Source: Pseudomonas hunanensis (GTDB lineage Bacteria > Pseudomonadota > Gammaproteobacteria > Pseudomonadales > Pseudomonadaceae). From it: DNA of 64,000 bases. The DNA lies in the NCBI RefSeq assembly GCF_013393325.1, contig NZ_QJRC01000080.1:248001-312000 (forward strand), in the 5' to 3' direction. How positions within the stretch are numbered: the stretch's first letter is position 1; every line of letters starts with the position of its first letter. The position numbers and the translations under genes were made by a program. Shown here one piece after another: positions 33,756 to 42,113 of this stretch. Under the pieces are notes generated by a model. That model was not told the origin of the DNA and ran no database searches. It saw nothing but the letters and a program-made list of their open reading frames with translations.

Positions 33756-34700
33756 TCATGCACGATTTTCTTGTGCGGCCAGGCTCACCCAATAACGCGT
33801 GCGGGTATGCACCTGCAACGGCAGGCTGGCGGCCAGCAAGGCCAGCACCCGGTCGGTATCGTCAAGGCGGAATGTGCCGGTAACACGCAGGCCCTCAAGC
33901 GCAGGTGCCCAACGCAACACGCCGGGGCGATACCTGCGCAGCTCGTGCAGCAACTCGCCCAATGGGCGATCATCCAACCGCAGCACGCCTTCGCGCCAGC
34001 CCAGTGGCCAAGCGTCGAACCCGTTGACAGGGCCGACACCCGCGGCCTGCAAACTGGCCTGTTGCCCGGCCCGCAACATCACTGCTGGGCCACGCAACGG
34101 CTGCAGACTGGCCATCCCATTGACCACCGACACCCGACAGGCCTCATCGACCAGACGCAAGCACACATCGCCTTCACTGAGCAGCACCTGGCCGTAAGGC
34201 ACCTGCAGGCTCAGGAAAAGGTTACCGGGGACTTTGACTGCCACTTCGCCGCGCAGCAGTGCCACACGGCGTGCATCCAGGTCGATATTGACCGCACTGT
34301 CGGTGTTCAACTGCACGAAAGTTCCGTCGCTCAGCAGTACCTGACGGCGCTCGCCTACCGAGGTGCGCAGGTCAGCGGTCCAGGCATCAAGTGGCAGCTC
34401 GCGGCTCACCAGCCAGGCCGTCGGCAGCAGCGCCGCCACGCCCAGGGCCTGTTTGAGCAGCGCCCTGCGGCCGGCATCCGGGCGGTCCAGGGTGGCCATC
34501 GCCAACGCCCCGGGCAACCCGGAAAACCGCGCACGCAGCAATGCTGCCTTTTGCCAGGCGTCTTCGTGCAGGCTGTTGCTGGCGCGCCATTGCGCCAAGT
34601 GGCGCAAGTCAGTCTCACTGGCATCGCCGGAATCCAGCAGCGCCAGCCAACGGGCCGCTGCACGCAGCGCTTCGCGCGTTTGGGGAGGATTGTGGCTCAT
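33756..34700 (-). CDS. FecR-family anti-sigma/sigma regulator
   Basis: 314 residues from the ATG at 34700, which overlaps the sigma-factor stop (ATGA). The N-terminal DUF4880-type segment (ALRAAARWLALLDSGDASET, LAQWRASNSLHEDAWQKAAL) binds the sigma factor in the cytoplasm. A single membrane helix lies near residues 90-110 (ALGVAALLPTAWLVS). The periplasmic FecR domain follows (RQVLLSDGTFVQLNTDSAVN). It passes the receptor's ligand-bound signal to the ECF sigma factor encoded just upstream. Confidence 0.92.
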   Translation of the reverse strand: MSHNPPQTREALRAAARWLALLDSGDASETDLRHLAQWRASNSLHEDAWQKAALLRARFSGLPGALAMATLDRPDAGRRALLKQALGVAALLPTAWLVSRELPLDAWTADLRTSVGERRQVLLSDGTFVQLNTDSAVNIDLDARRVALLRGEVAVKVPGNLFLSLQVPYGQVLLSEGDVCLRLVDEACRVSVVNGMASLQPLRGPAVMLRAGQQASLQAAGVGPVNGFDAWPLGWREGVLRLDDRPLGELLHELRRYRPGVLRWAPALEGLRVTGTFRLDDTDRVLALLAASLPLQVHTRTRYWVSLAAQENRA

Positions 34701-35209
34701 TGCAAGTCGGCCAGCAGGCAATGTTCATAGGCCTGCGCCATGTAGCGCTTGACGGAGCGTTCGCAAATACCCAGGCGCTGGCCAATTTCGGCGTAACCCA
34801 GGCCTTCCAGCTGGCTCCAGAGAAAGGCCTTGCGCACCGGCGCCTTCAGGCCGTCGAGCAACTCATCCAGTGCTTGCAGGGTTTCCAGCAACACCCAACG
34901 CTGTTCTGGCGAAGGCACATGCTGCTCGGGCAGGTTGGCCAGGGCATCAAGGTAGGCTTGCTCCAGGCTGCGCCGCTGGTGGAAGTTGCTCAGCAGGCGC
35001 TTGCCCACGGTCAGCAGGTAAGCGCGCGGTTCGCGAATGTCTGCCAGTGGCTGGGCACTGGCCAATACCCTCAGAAAGGTATCTTGGCTGAGGTCGGCAG
35101 CATCCCAGGCATTGCCCAGACGCCGACGTAACCAGGTTTCAAGCCAGCCGCGGTGCTCCCGGTACAGGGCAGGCAGGCTTGGCTCGGTTGGCGGCGCGGC
35201 GTCTATCAT
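34697..35209 (-). CDS. fecI: ECF RNA polymerase sigma factor, FecI type
   Basis: 170 residues with sigma-2 (about 10-75: LYREHRGWLETWLRRRLGNA, DLSQDTFLRVLASA) and sigma-4 (about 110-160: ETLQALDELLDGLKAPVRKA, YAEIGQRLGICERSVKRYMA). FecI-type sigma factors start transcription of the cognate siderophore receptor when the receptor is occupied. First gene of fecI-fecR-receptor. An AT-rich 25-bp palindrome directly upstream is a candidate Fur site, so iron starvation is the likely trigger of sigma production. Confidence 0.92.
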   Translation of the reverse strand: MIDAAPPTEPSLPALYREHRGWLETWLRRRLGNAWDAADLSQDTFLRVLASAQPLADIREPRAYLLTVGKRLLSNFHQRRSLEQAYLDALANLPEQHVPSPEQRWVLLETLQALDELLDGLKAPVRKAFLWSQLEGLGYAEIGQRLGICERSVKRYMAQAYEHCLLADLQ

Positions 35210-35229
35210 CGGGAAGGCCCTGCGGCGGT

Positions 35230-35254
35230 GTAAATAAGATTAATTCTAATTTAC
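35230..35254 (-). promoter_or_regulatory. Candidate Fur box upstream of the ECF sigma gene
   Basis: A 25-bp AT-rich imperfect palindrome bounded by GTAAAT and ATTTAC, with 10 of 12 base pairs matching across the centre (core AAGATTAATTCTAAT), lies 21 bases before the sigma-factor ATG. Position and composition fit a Fur operator, but it is not a close match to the consensus, so it is a proposal. Confidence 0.55.
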
Positions 35255-35287
35255 ATCACACCACAGAACCAAGCGGTTTGTTACCGG

Positions 35288-36925
35288 TCAGGCAATTGCC
35301 GCATCCACCAGCACTTGTGCTTCCTGCACCAGGCGCTGCAGGTGCGCCTCGTCGATGAAGCTTTCGGCGTAGATCTTGTAGATGTCTTCGGTACCCGACG
35401 GGCGCGCGGCGAACCAGCCATTGGCGGTCATCACCTTCAGCCCGCCAATGGCCTGACCATTGCCTGGCGCGTGGCTGAGGATCTGCACGATCGGCTCACC
35501 GGCCAGCTCGGTCGATTTCACCTGCTCCGGCGCCAGCTTGCTCAGCAGCGCCTTCTGCCGGGCGTCAGCCTTGGCCTCGACACGGGTGGCGAACGGCTTG
35601 CCCAGTGCTTCGGTCAGGTCGGCGTAGGCCTGGCTTGGGTTGCGCCCGGTGCGGGCGGTCATTTCGGCGGCGAGCAAGGCCGGGATCAACCCGTCCTTGT
35701 CGGTGGCCCACACCGAGCCATCGCGGCGCAGGAACGAAGCCCCTGCACTTTCTTCACCACCAAAACCGAGCGAACCGTCGAACAGGCCCTGGGCGAAGTA
35801 CTTGAAGCCCACCGGCACTTCATACAGCTCGCGACCCAGGCGCTCGGTTACACGGTCGATCAGGCCGCTGGAGACCACGGTCTTGCCCACGGCGGCGTCG
35901 CTGCGCCATTGCGGGCGGTGGCGATACAGGTAGTCGATGGCCACGGCCAGGTAGTTGTTCGGTTGCAGCAGGCCATCGGCGGTGACGATGCCGTGGCGGT
36001 CGTGGTCCGGGTCGCAGGCGAACGCTACGTCGAAGCGCTCACGAAGGCCGATCAGGCCCTGCATGGCGTATGGCGACGAAGGGTCCATGCGGATCTGGCC
36101 GTCCCAGTCGACGGTCATGAAACGGAAGGTCGGGTCGACCTCGGTGTTCACCACTTCCAGGTCCAGCTGATAGTGCTCGGCAATGGCCGACCAGTAGCGC
36201 ACCCCTGCCCCACCCAGCGGGTCGACGCCCAGGCGCAGCTTGGCACCACGGATAACGTCGAAGTCGATGACGTTTTCCAGGTCGGCTACATAGTTGCTCA
36301 CGTAGTCGTGGCGCTGGGTGGTCGGGGCCTGCAGCGCCTGGCCATGGTCCATGCGCTTGACGCCCGCCAGGTTCGCCGCCAGCAGTTCGTTGGCCTTGGC
36401 CTCGACCCACTTGGTCACATCACTGTCGGCCGGGCCGCCATTGGGCGGGTTGTATTTGAAGCCACCGCTTTGCGGCGGGTTGTGCGACGGGGTGATGACG
36501 ATGCCGTCGGCCAGCCCCTGCTGGCGGCCACGGTTGTAGCAAAGGATGGCGTGGGACACGGCCGGCGTGGGCGTGTACTCGTCATCCTTCGATAGCATCA
36601 CCTGCACGCCGTTGGCTGCGAGCACTTCCAGGGCGCTGGCGGTGGCCGGTGCCGACAGGGCGTGGGTGTCGGCGCCGATGAACAGCGGGCCGTCGATGCC
36701 CTTTTCCTGGCGGTACAGGCAGATGGCCTGGGTGATGGCCAGGACGTGGTATTCGTTGAAACTCAATTCAAGCGAAGTGCCCCGGTGCCCCGAGGTGCCG
36801 AAGGCCACGCGCTGGGCCGCCACGGCGGCGTCGGGGCGGCCGGTGTAGTAGGCGGTGAGCAGTCGGGGAATATCGACCAGCACGCTGGCCGGAGCCGGCT
36901 TGCCTGCCAAAGGACTGAGCGTCAT
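35288..36925 (-). CDS. pgm: Phosphoglucomutase (alpha-D-glucose phosphate-specific)
   Basis: 545 residues, full length. The phosphoserine is Ser147 in ITPSHNPP; the metal loop is DPDHDRHG; the sugar-binding loop is [16 protein letters not shown]; and the C-terminal phosphate loop is [11 protein letters not shown]. The opening [20 protein letters not shown], then TSGHRGTS, is typical of the E. coli Pgm branch rather than AlgC. It interconverts glucose 1- and 6-phosphate for glycogen, trehalose and envelope sugar metabolism. Monocistronic. The sigma-factor gene is 78 bases downstream on the same strand, with the candidate Fur box in that gap. Confidence 0.95.
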   Translation of the reverse strand: MTLSPLAGKPAPASVLVDIPRLLTAYYTGRPDAAVAAQRVAFGTSGHRGTSLELSFNEYHVLAITQAICLYRQEKGIDGPLFIGADTHALSAPATASALEVLAANGVQVMLSKDDEYTPTPAVSHAILCYNRGRQQGLADGIVITPSHNPPQSGGFKYNPPNGGPADSDVTKWVEAKANELLAANLAGVKRMDHGQALQAPTTQRHDYVSNYVADLENVIDFDVIRGAKLRLGVDPLGGAGVRYWSAIAEHYQLDLEVVNTEVDPTFRFMTVDWDGQIRMDPSSPYAMQGLIGLRERFDVAFACDPDHDRHGIVTADGLLQPNNYLAVAIDYLYRHRPQWRSDAAVGKTVVSSGLIDRVTERLGRELYEVPVGFKYFAQGLFDGSLGFGGEESAGASFLRRDGSVWATDKDGLIPALLAAEMTARTGRNPSQAYADLTEALGKPFATRVEAKADARQKALLSKLAPEQVKSTELAGEPIVQILSHAPGNGQAIGGLKVMTANGWFAARPSGTEDIYKIYAESFIDEAHLQRLVQEAQVLVDAAIA

Positions 36926-37093
36926 GCAAAAACCTCGAGTTCAACAGATGTTGGTGTTGGAGCGTGCAGTGTACTGAGAGTTGCAAGGGTGTGCGATGGG
37001 CGGCAGCAAAGAACAGGCGGTTCAGCCTGTGCTGCAGCTTTGTGCTGGTGTCTTGGTCTAGAGTACAAGCCATACCCTTGTAAAAGAGGCCCC

Positions 37094-37741
37094 ATGGCTT
37101 TCCACCGCCTGACCCGCACACACCCTCGCCTGAGCCTCGCCGCAGCAGTTGGCCTTGTTGGCGCCTGGTTGATCCCAGCTGGCGATACCGTGCAGCACAT
37201 CCTCGCCGGCTGGAACCTAGGCGTATGGCTGTACCTGCTGCTGGTGCTGTACCTGAGCTGGAACGCAGGCCCCGATAAAGTCCGCAAGGTCGCCCGTGTC
37301 GAAGACGAAAACGCGGGCATAGTCCTGCTGACCGTGTGCATCGCCGCCATCGCCAGCCTTGCCGCGGTCACCCTGCAACTGGTTTCCAGCCGCGGCCTGC
37401 AAGGCACACCGCTGGCCCTGCACTACCTTTACACCGGCCTGACCGTAGCCGGTTCCTGGCTGCTGATCGGCTGCATCTTCAGCCTGCACTACGCGCGGCT
37501 GTTCTACACCGGGCAAAACCACGAACCGCCTCTGCGCTTCGCTGATGGCGAACGCAACCCGGATTACTGGGACTTTCATTACTTCTCGTTCACCATCAGC
37601 GTCGCGGTGCAAACGTCTGACGTGGGCGTCGCAGGGCGAGGATTACGCCGGGTGGTGCTGGCGCATTCATTGGTGGGGTTCGTGTTCAATACGGCCATTT
37701 TGGGGTTCACCATCAATATCGCCGCCGGGCTGCTGGGTTGA
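37094..37741 (+). CDS. DUF1345 family inner-membrane protein
   Basis: 215 residues from the ATG at 37094 behind AAGAGGC. Five to six hydrophobic helices are visible. The family signature lies in the middle and end: [20 protein letters not shown] followed by [12 protein letters not shown], then [20 protein letters not shown] and [20 protein letters not shown]. The function of DUF1345 is unknown. Divergent from pgm. Confidence 0.9.
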   Translation: MAFHRLTRTHPRLSLAAAVGLVGAWLIPAGDTVQHILAGWNLGVWLYLLLVLYLSWNAGPDKVRKVARVEDENAGIVLLTVCIAAIASLAAVTLQLVSSRGLQGTPLALHYLYTGLTVAGSWLLIGCIFSLHYARLFYTGQNHEPPLRFADGERNPDYWDFHYFSFTISVAVQTSDVGVAGRGLRRVVLAHSLVGFVFNTAILGFTINIAAGLLG

Positions 37742-38011
37742 ACCGCTCGTCTGAAACCTGGATGCTGAACGGTGGCGAAATCAATGCAACTCAACGGGAA
37801 AACCGGCCGCCACACTGCCAGGAAAACGTTTGCCACGCAGTCACCGAACAATCCTAACCCACGACAAGGATGTGATCGCTGTCATGCATTAGCGCATTTG
37901 TCGTATTTGCAGCCGAGAATCGCCCGTGACAGGTGCTATGTTTACCTTCCCGGCGGCTGCATCGAAGTGGCCACCCGCTCACCACGTCCAGGCATGGACA
38001 AGGAGGCTGGC

Positions 38012-38272
38012 ATGAACAAGATGACGTTCCCCAACGCCTGCCAGGTGATGCGCTGGCATTTCCACCCGCTGGGCTTCGAGGCCAGCATGGATGCGCCACG
38101 CAGCATGGTCGCGCGGTTGTTTGACCGCGCCAGCGGTGAAACCCTGCTGGCAATTGCCGGCATCCCTTGTGCGGCGATCATGGCTGCCGCCGATGTAGAA
38201 CGCATCATCGAGGCCGTCGAGGCGGAGATGGATGCCTTCATACCCGCGGTTACCTTGCGCGCTGCGGTCTAG
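38012..38272 (+). CDS. DUF1652 family small protein
   Basis: 86 residues from the ATG at 38012, preceded by a strong AAGGAGGC site. The sequence MNKMTFPNACQVMRWHFHPL, then GFEASMDAPRSMVARLFDRA, then GETLLAIAGI is the Pseudomonas-restricted DUF1652 family, function unknown. Several paralogues usually occur per genome. Its 3' end overlaps the convergent cyclic-di-GMP gene by 4 bases. Confidence 0.88.
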   Translation: MNKMTFPNACQVMRWHFHPLGFEASMDAPRSMVARLFDRASGETLLAIAGIPCAAIMAAADVERIIEAVEAEMDAFIPAVTLRAAV

Positions 38273-40356
38273 CCCGCAGCGTTACTTTCCTCGCCCATCG
38301 CCCGCAACTTGCCCATGAACTGCTCGGCCGGCACCGGCTGGCCCAGCAGGTAACCCTGCAGCGAATCGCAACCCAAGCGGGTCAGGAAGTCCTGCTGCAT
38401 GTCGGTCTCCACCCCCTCGGCAACGATACGCAGGCCCAACGCCTGGCCCAGTGCGACAATGGCCGAAACGATCGCGGCATCGTCACTGTCCTGCTCCAGG
38501 TCGCGCACGAAGCCGCGGTCGATCTTCAGCTCGTTGGCTGGCAGGCGCTTGAGGTACATCAGGCTGGAATAGCCGGTGCCAAAGTCATCGATGGACAGGT
38601 CCACACCCATGTCGGACAGGCGCTGCAACACGGTCAGGCTGGCGTCGGCGTCGTGCATGGCGGTGGTTTCGGTGATTTCCAGGGTCAGGCAGTTGGCGGG
38701 CAGGCCATTCTGCTCCAGGGCGCGTGCCACGCTCTCTACCAGCCCGGCGTGGCAGAACTGGATGGCCGACAGGTTCACCGCCATGCGCCAGCCGTTGTGG
38801 CCCTGGTCCAGCCACTGGCGCATCTGCCGGCAGGCCTCTATCAACACCCACTCACCAATAGGAATGATCAGGCCGGTCTTTTCCGCCAGGCCGATGAAAC
38901 GGTCGGGCAGCAGCAGGCCATGCTGCGGGTGCTCCCAGCGCAACAACGCCTCGGCGCCGATCGGCTGGCAGGCTTGGGCGTCGAACTTGGGCTGGTAATG
39001 CAGGCGGAACTGGCGCTGTTCCAGTGCCTGGCGCAAGTCCTGCAGCAACTGCAGTTGCTGGCGGGCGTTGCTGTTCATCGACACATCGAAGAAGCTGTAG
39101 CCGTTCTTGCCGGCGCTCTTGGCGTGGTACATGGCCGCGTCGGCATTGCGCAGCAACTCATGCTGGTCCTGGCCGTTGCCTGGGTACAGGACGATGCCCA
39201 GGCTGGCCGACAGTTGCAGGTCGTGCTCGGCCACGCGAAATGGCCGTGACACCAGGTTGACCTGCTTGACCGCCACGTCCATGGCATCATTCGGCTCCTG
39301 CAGTTCCACCAACAGCACGAACTCGTCACCGCCAATTCGCGCCAGGGTGTCCTGGCTGTGCAGGTGGCCACGCAGGCGCGCCGCCACGGCCTTGAGCAGC
39401 AGGTCGCCGATGTGATGGCCAAAGGCATCGTTGACCGGTTTGAAGCCGTCCAGGTCGATGAACATCAGGGCAAAACAACCGCCCTGCTCCGCTACCTTGG
39501 CGATGGCCTGCTCGATACGGTCGGCCAGCAAGGTACGGTTGGGCAGATCGGTGAGGGTGTCGTGCAGGGCCAGTTGGGTGAGCTCTTGGTTGGCCAAGGT
39601 CAGCGAACGGGCCAGCTCGGCCGTACGCGCTTCGAGGCGTGCGTCCAACACCGAGGTCAACAAAGCCACAGCCAGTACCGCCAGGGTGGTGATCAGTACC
39701 AGGTAGACCAGGCCCTCACCCTGCAGCCCGCCGCCCAGCGCACCACAGAAGCTGCCCTCGGGGAAACTCGCCGCCGCCATGCCGGTGTAATGCATGCCGA
39801 CGATGGCAAAGCCCATGACCACCGCCGCCAGGCCTCGAATCTGCCGCACATAGGGGGTGTGCCTGCGCAGGCGGAAGGCGATCCACAACGCCGCCGCCGA
39901 GGCGCCCACGGCAATCAGCAACGAGGCGCCGAACAACGTCGGGTCGTAATCGATACCCGGCAGCATGCGCAGCGCGGCCATACCGGTGTAATGCATGCAG
40001 GCGATGCCAGCGCCCATGATCAACGCGCCAAGCCCCAGTTGCAGCGCCGGCAGGCTCGGCTGGCTGACCAACCACAAGGCAAAGCCCGAGGACAGCACGG
40101 CAATCAACAGCGAGAACGCGGTCAGGGCAAGGTCGTAACCCAGGTCGATGGGCAAGCTGAAGGCTAGCATCCCAATGAAGTGCATCGACCACACGCCGAT
40201 GCCCATGGCCAGCGCACCGCCGCCCATCCACAGGTAGGCAGCTCGGCCCTTGGCCGTGGCGATACGGCCGGTCAGATCGAGGGCGGTATAGGACGCCAGG
40301 ATCGCCACGCACAGCGAAATCAACACCAGCGAAGAGGAGTAGCTACCGGTCAACAT
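38269..40356 (-). CDS. MHYT-GGDEF-EAL cyclic-di-GMP signalling protein
   Basis: 695 residues from the ATG at 40356. An integral MHYT sensor (three MHYT-like motifs at residues 58 (MHFI), 121 and 188, thought to bind a metal and sense a gas such as O2, CO or NO) spans about 8-235. The diguanylate cyclase domain has an intact GGDEF (342-346); the inhibitory RxxD site five residues upstream is absent (HSQD). The phosphodiesterase domain has an intact EAL (470-472), with LEITETTAM and DDFGTGYSSL. Both enzymatic halves may work, and the net output cannot be predicted. This layout matches P. aeruginosa NbdA/MucR-type proteins. Monocistronic. Confidence 0.93.
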   Translation of the reverse strand: MLTGSYSSSLVLISLCVAILASYTALDLTGRIATAKGRAAYLWMGGGALAMGIGVWSMHFIGMLAFSLPIDLGYDLALTAFSLLIAVLSSGFALWLVSQPSLPALQLGLGALIMGAGIACMHYTGMAALRMLPGIDYDPTLFGASLLIAVGASAAALWIAFRLRRHTPYVRQIRGLAAVVMGFAIVGMHYTGMAAASFPEGSFCGALGGGLQGEGLVYLVLITTLAVLAVALLTSVLDARLEARTAELARSLTLANQELTQLALHDTLTDLPNRTLLADRIEQAIAKVAEQGGCFALMFIDLDGFKPVNDAFGHHIGDLLLKAVAARLRGHLHSQDTLARIGGDEFVLLVELQEPNDAMDVAVKQVNLVSRPFRVAEHDLQLSASLGIVLYPGNGQDQHELLRNADAAMYHAKSAGKNGYSFFDVSMNSNARQQLQLLQDLRQALEQRQFRLHYQPKFDAQACQPIGAEALLRWEHPQHGLLLPDRFIGLAEKTGLIIPIGEWVLIEACRQMRQWLDQGHNGWRMAVNLSAIQFCHAGLVESVARALEQNGLPANCLTLEITETTAMHDADASLTVLQRLSDMGVDLSIDDFGTGYSSLMYLKRLPANELKIDRGFVRDLEQDSDDAAIVSAIVALGQALGLRIVAEGVETDMQQDFLTRLGCDSLQGYLLGQPVPAEQFMGKLRAMGEESNAAG

Positions 40357-40489
40357 TGGGGAATTCCAGCGACGGGACAGGGTGCCCGGCAAAAGCTGAC
40401 GATTGTACTCAAGCTTAAGCGAAACGCACGGGGTTTTTGCGAATGGGAATGGATCCAATACCTGGATGATACAACTATGCGCTGTACCT

Positions 40490-40607
40490 TGTGGAAGCGG
40501 CCTTGTGTCGCGAAAGGGCTGCGAAGCAGCCCCAGCAATATTAATGGTTACGCGAATAATCTGGGGCCGCTTTGCGGCCCTTTCGCGACACAAGGCCGCG
40601 CCCACAA
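40490..40607. repeat. REPIN (inverted REP pair)
   Basis: Left arm TGTGGAAGCGGCCTTGTGTC followed by GCGAAAGGGCTGCGAAGCAGCC, short spacer, right arm GGGGCCGCTTTGCGGCCCTT followed by TCGCGACACAAGGCCGCGCCCACA. The outer arms are complementary. It fills the 266-bp space (40357-40622) between the cyclic-di-GMP gene and the efflux operon end, and may form an mRNA hairpin there. Confidence 0.85.
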
Positions 40608-40622
40608 ACGCGTGCGATTGCT

Positions 40623-42113
40623 TCAGTCCTGCTCGGCAAAGGCTTGCTCGGCATCCCAGCCGCCCCCCAGCGCGGCCACCAGTTGCACGCTGGCCACCAG
40701 GCGCCCTTGCAGCAGGTTCAACACACTGCGCTCGTTGCTCAGCGCCGTGGTCTGCACGTTGACCACATCCAGGTAGCCGATCAGCCCGGCGCGGTACTGG
40801 TTCTCGGTCAGGCGCAGCGACTCGCGGGCGGCATCCAGCGCTTCCTGGCGCACCACGGCTTCATCGCCATACACCTTCAACTGCACCAGCAGGTTTTCCA
40901 CTTCCTTGAAGCCGTCCAGCACCGTCTGGCGATACTGCGCAACGGTCTGGTCATACACTGCCACCGTGCGGTCGACCTCGGCGCTGCGTTTGCCAGCGTC
41001 GAACAGAGTCAGCGCCAACTGCGGGCCTACCGACCAATAGCGGTTGGGCAGCTCGATCCAGTTGCTGAAGCTGCTGCTGGAATAACCGCCACTCATGCTC
41101 AGGCTGAGGTCCGGGAAGTACGCTGCCCGCGACACGCCAATGTTGGCGTTGGCCGCCATCACATTACGTTCGGCCGCCGCGATGTCCGGGCGCCGCTCCA
41201 GCAGTTGCGAAGGCAGCGAAACCGGTATTTGCGGCAGTGCCGGAATCGCCTTGCTGTCGGCCAGGGCAAAGTCGGCGGGGGCCTTGCCCAGCAGCACGGC
41301 AATGGCGTTCTCGAACTGCGCGCGCTGCCAGATCAGGTCGATCAGGTCGGCCTGGGTGCTTTTGAGCTGGGTGCGGGCCTGGGCCACGGCATCAGGGCCA
41401 GCGACACCGGCACGGTACTGGTTCTCGTTCATGCGCAGCGAGCGCTCGTAGGCCGCCACGGTGGCTTCCAGCAAGCGTTTCTGCTCGTCTATAACGCGCA
41501 ATTGCAGGTAATTCTGCACCAGCTCCGATTGCTGGCTCAGGCGGATCGAAGCGAGGTCGGCGAAGCTGGCTTCGGCACTGGCCTCGTTGGCATTCATGGT
41601 TTCCCGCAGCTTGCCCCACAGGTCGATTTCCCAGCTCACGCCCAACTGCGCGTTGTAGGTGTTGCGAATGCCACTGCTGTTGTTGGAAAGGCTCGAACTG
41701 GAGCTGCCGGTACCCTGCGCCGAGCGGTTTTTGCTGGCGCTCAGGTCCAGGCTGGGGAACAGCGCCGCACGGCTGCTGCGCACCAGCGCCTGGGCCTGAC
41801 GGTACTGGGCCTCTGATTGCGCCACGGTCTGGTTGCTGCGGTTAAGCTCCTCGACCAGCGCATTGAGCCCGGCATCGCCGTAGATTTCCCACCAGGCGCC
41901 GCGGGCGATGGCATCGGACGGCGAGGCCTGGGTCCAGCCTTCGGCGTGCTTGAACTGCGCCGCCGAGCTGTTCAGCTCGGGGCGGTGGTAGTCCGGGCTC
42001 AGTGTGCAGGCACTGAGCAAGGCCACGCACAGCCCGGCGCCGAGCAGGCGCGAGCCACGCCCACGGGTCAGCGCTTGCAGGGCGCGGTGAAGTGGGGTCT
42101 GGGCAAAAGTCAT
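40623..42113 (-). CDS. RND efflux outer-membrane lipoprotein (OprM/OpmB-like)
   Basis: 496 residues from the ATG at 42113. A lipobox is clear (ALLSACTLSP, lipidated Cys). The two OEP repeats show the expected coiled helices (ARGAWWEIYGDAGLNALVEE; LDLSASKNRSAQG; AEVDRTVAVYDQTVAQYRQT). It forms the trimeric exit duct for the two RND pumps upstream. The start overlaps the stop of the preceding permease gene by 4 bases, so all four genes are coupled. The system resembles MuxABC-OpmB of P. aeruginosa. Confidence 0.92.
   Translation of the reverse strand: MTFAQTPLHRALQALTRGRGSRLLGAGLCVALLSACTLSPDYHRPELNSSAAQFKHAEGWTQASPSDAIARGAWWEIYGDAGLNALVEELNRSNQTVAQSEAQYRQAQALVRSSRAALFPSLDLSASKNRSAQGTGSSSSSLSNNSSGIRNTYNAQLGVSWEIDLWGKLRETMNANEASAEASFADLASIRLSQQSELVQNYLQLRVIDEQKRLLEATVAAYERSLRMNENQYRAGVAGPDAVAQARTQLKSTQADLIDLIWQRAQFENAIAVLLGKAPADFALADSKAIPALPQIPVSLPSQLLERRPDIAAAERNVMAANANIGVSRAAYFPDLSLSMSGGYSSSSFSNWIELPNRYWSVGPQLALTLFDAGKRSAEVDRTVAVYDQTVAQYRQTVLDGFKEVENLLVQLKVYGDEAVVRQEALDAARESLRLTENQYRAGLIGYLDVVNVQTTALSNERSVLNLLQGRLVASVQLVAALGGGWDAEQAFAEQD

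Noticed and set aside
40490..40607. Repeated palindromes as a possible CRISPR array (also 56248-56362 and 59905-60020)
   Set aside because: They are inverted REP pairs, single copies far apart, with no regular spacers and no cas genes.
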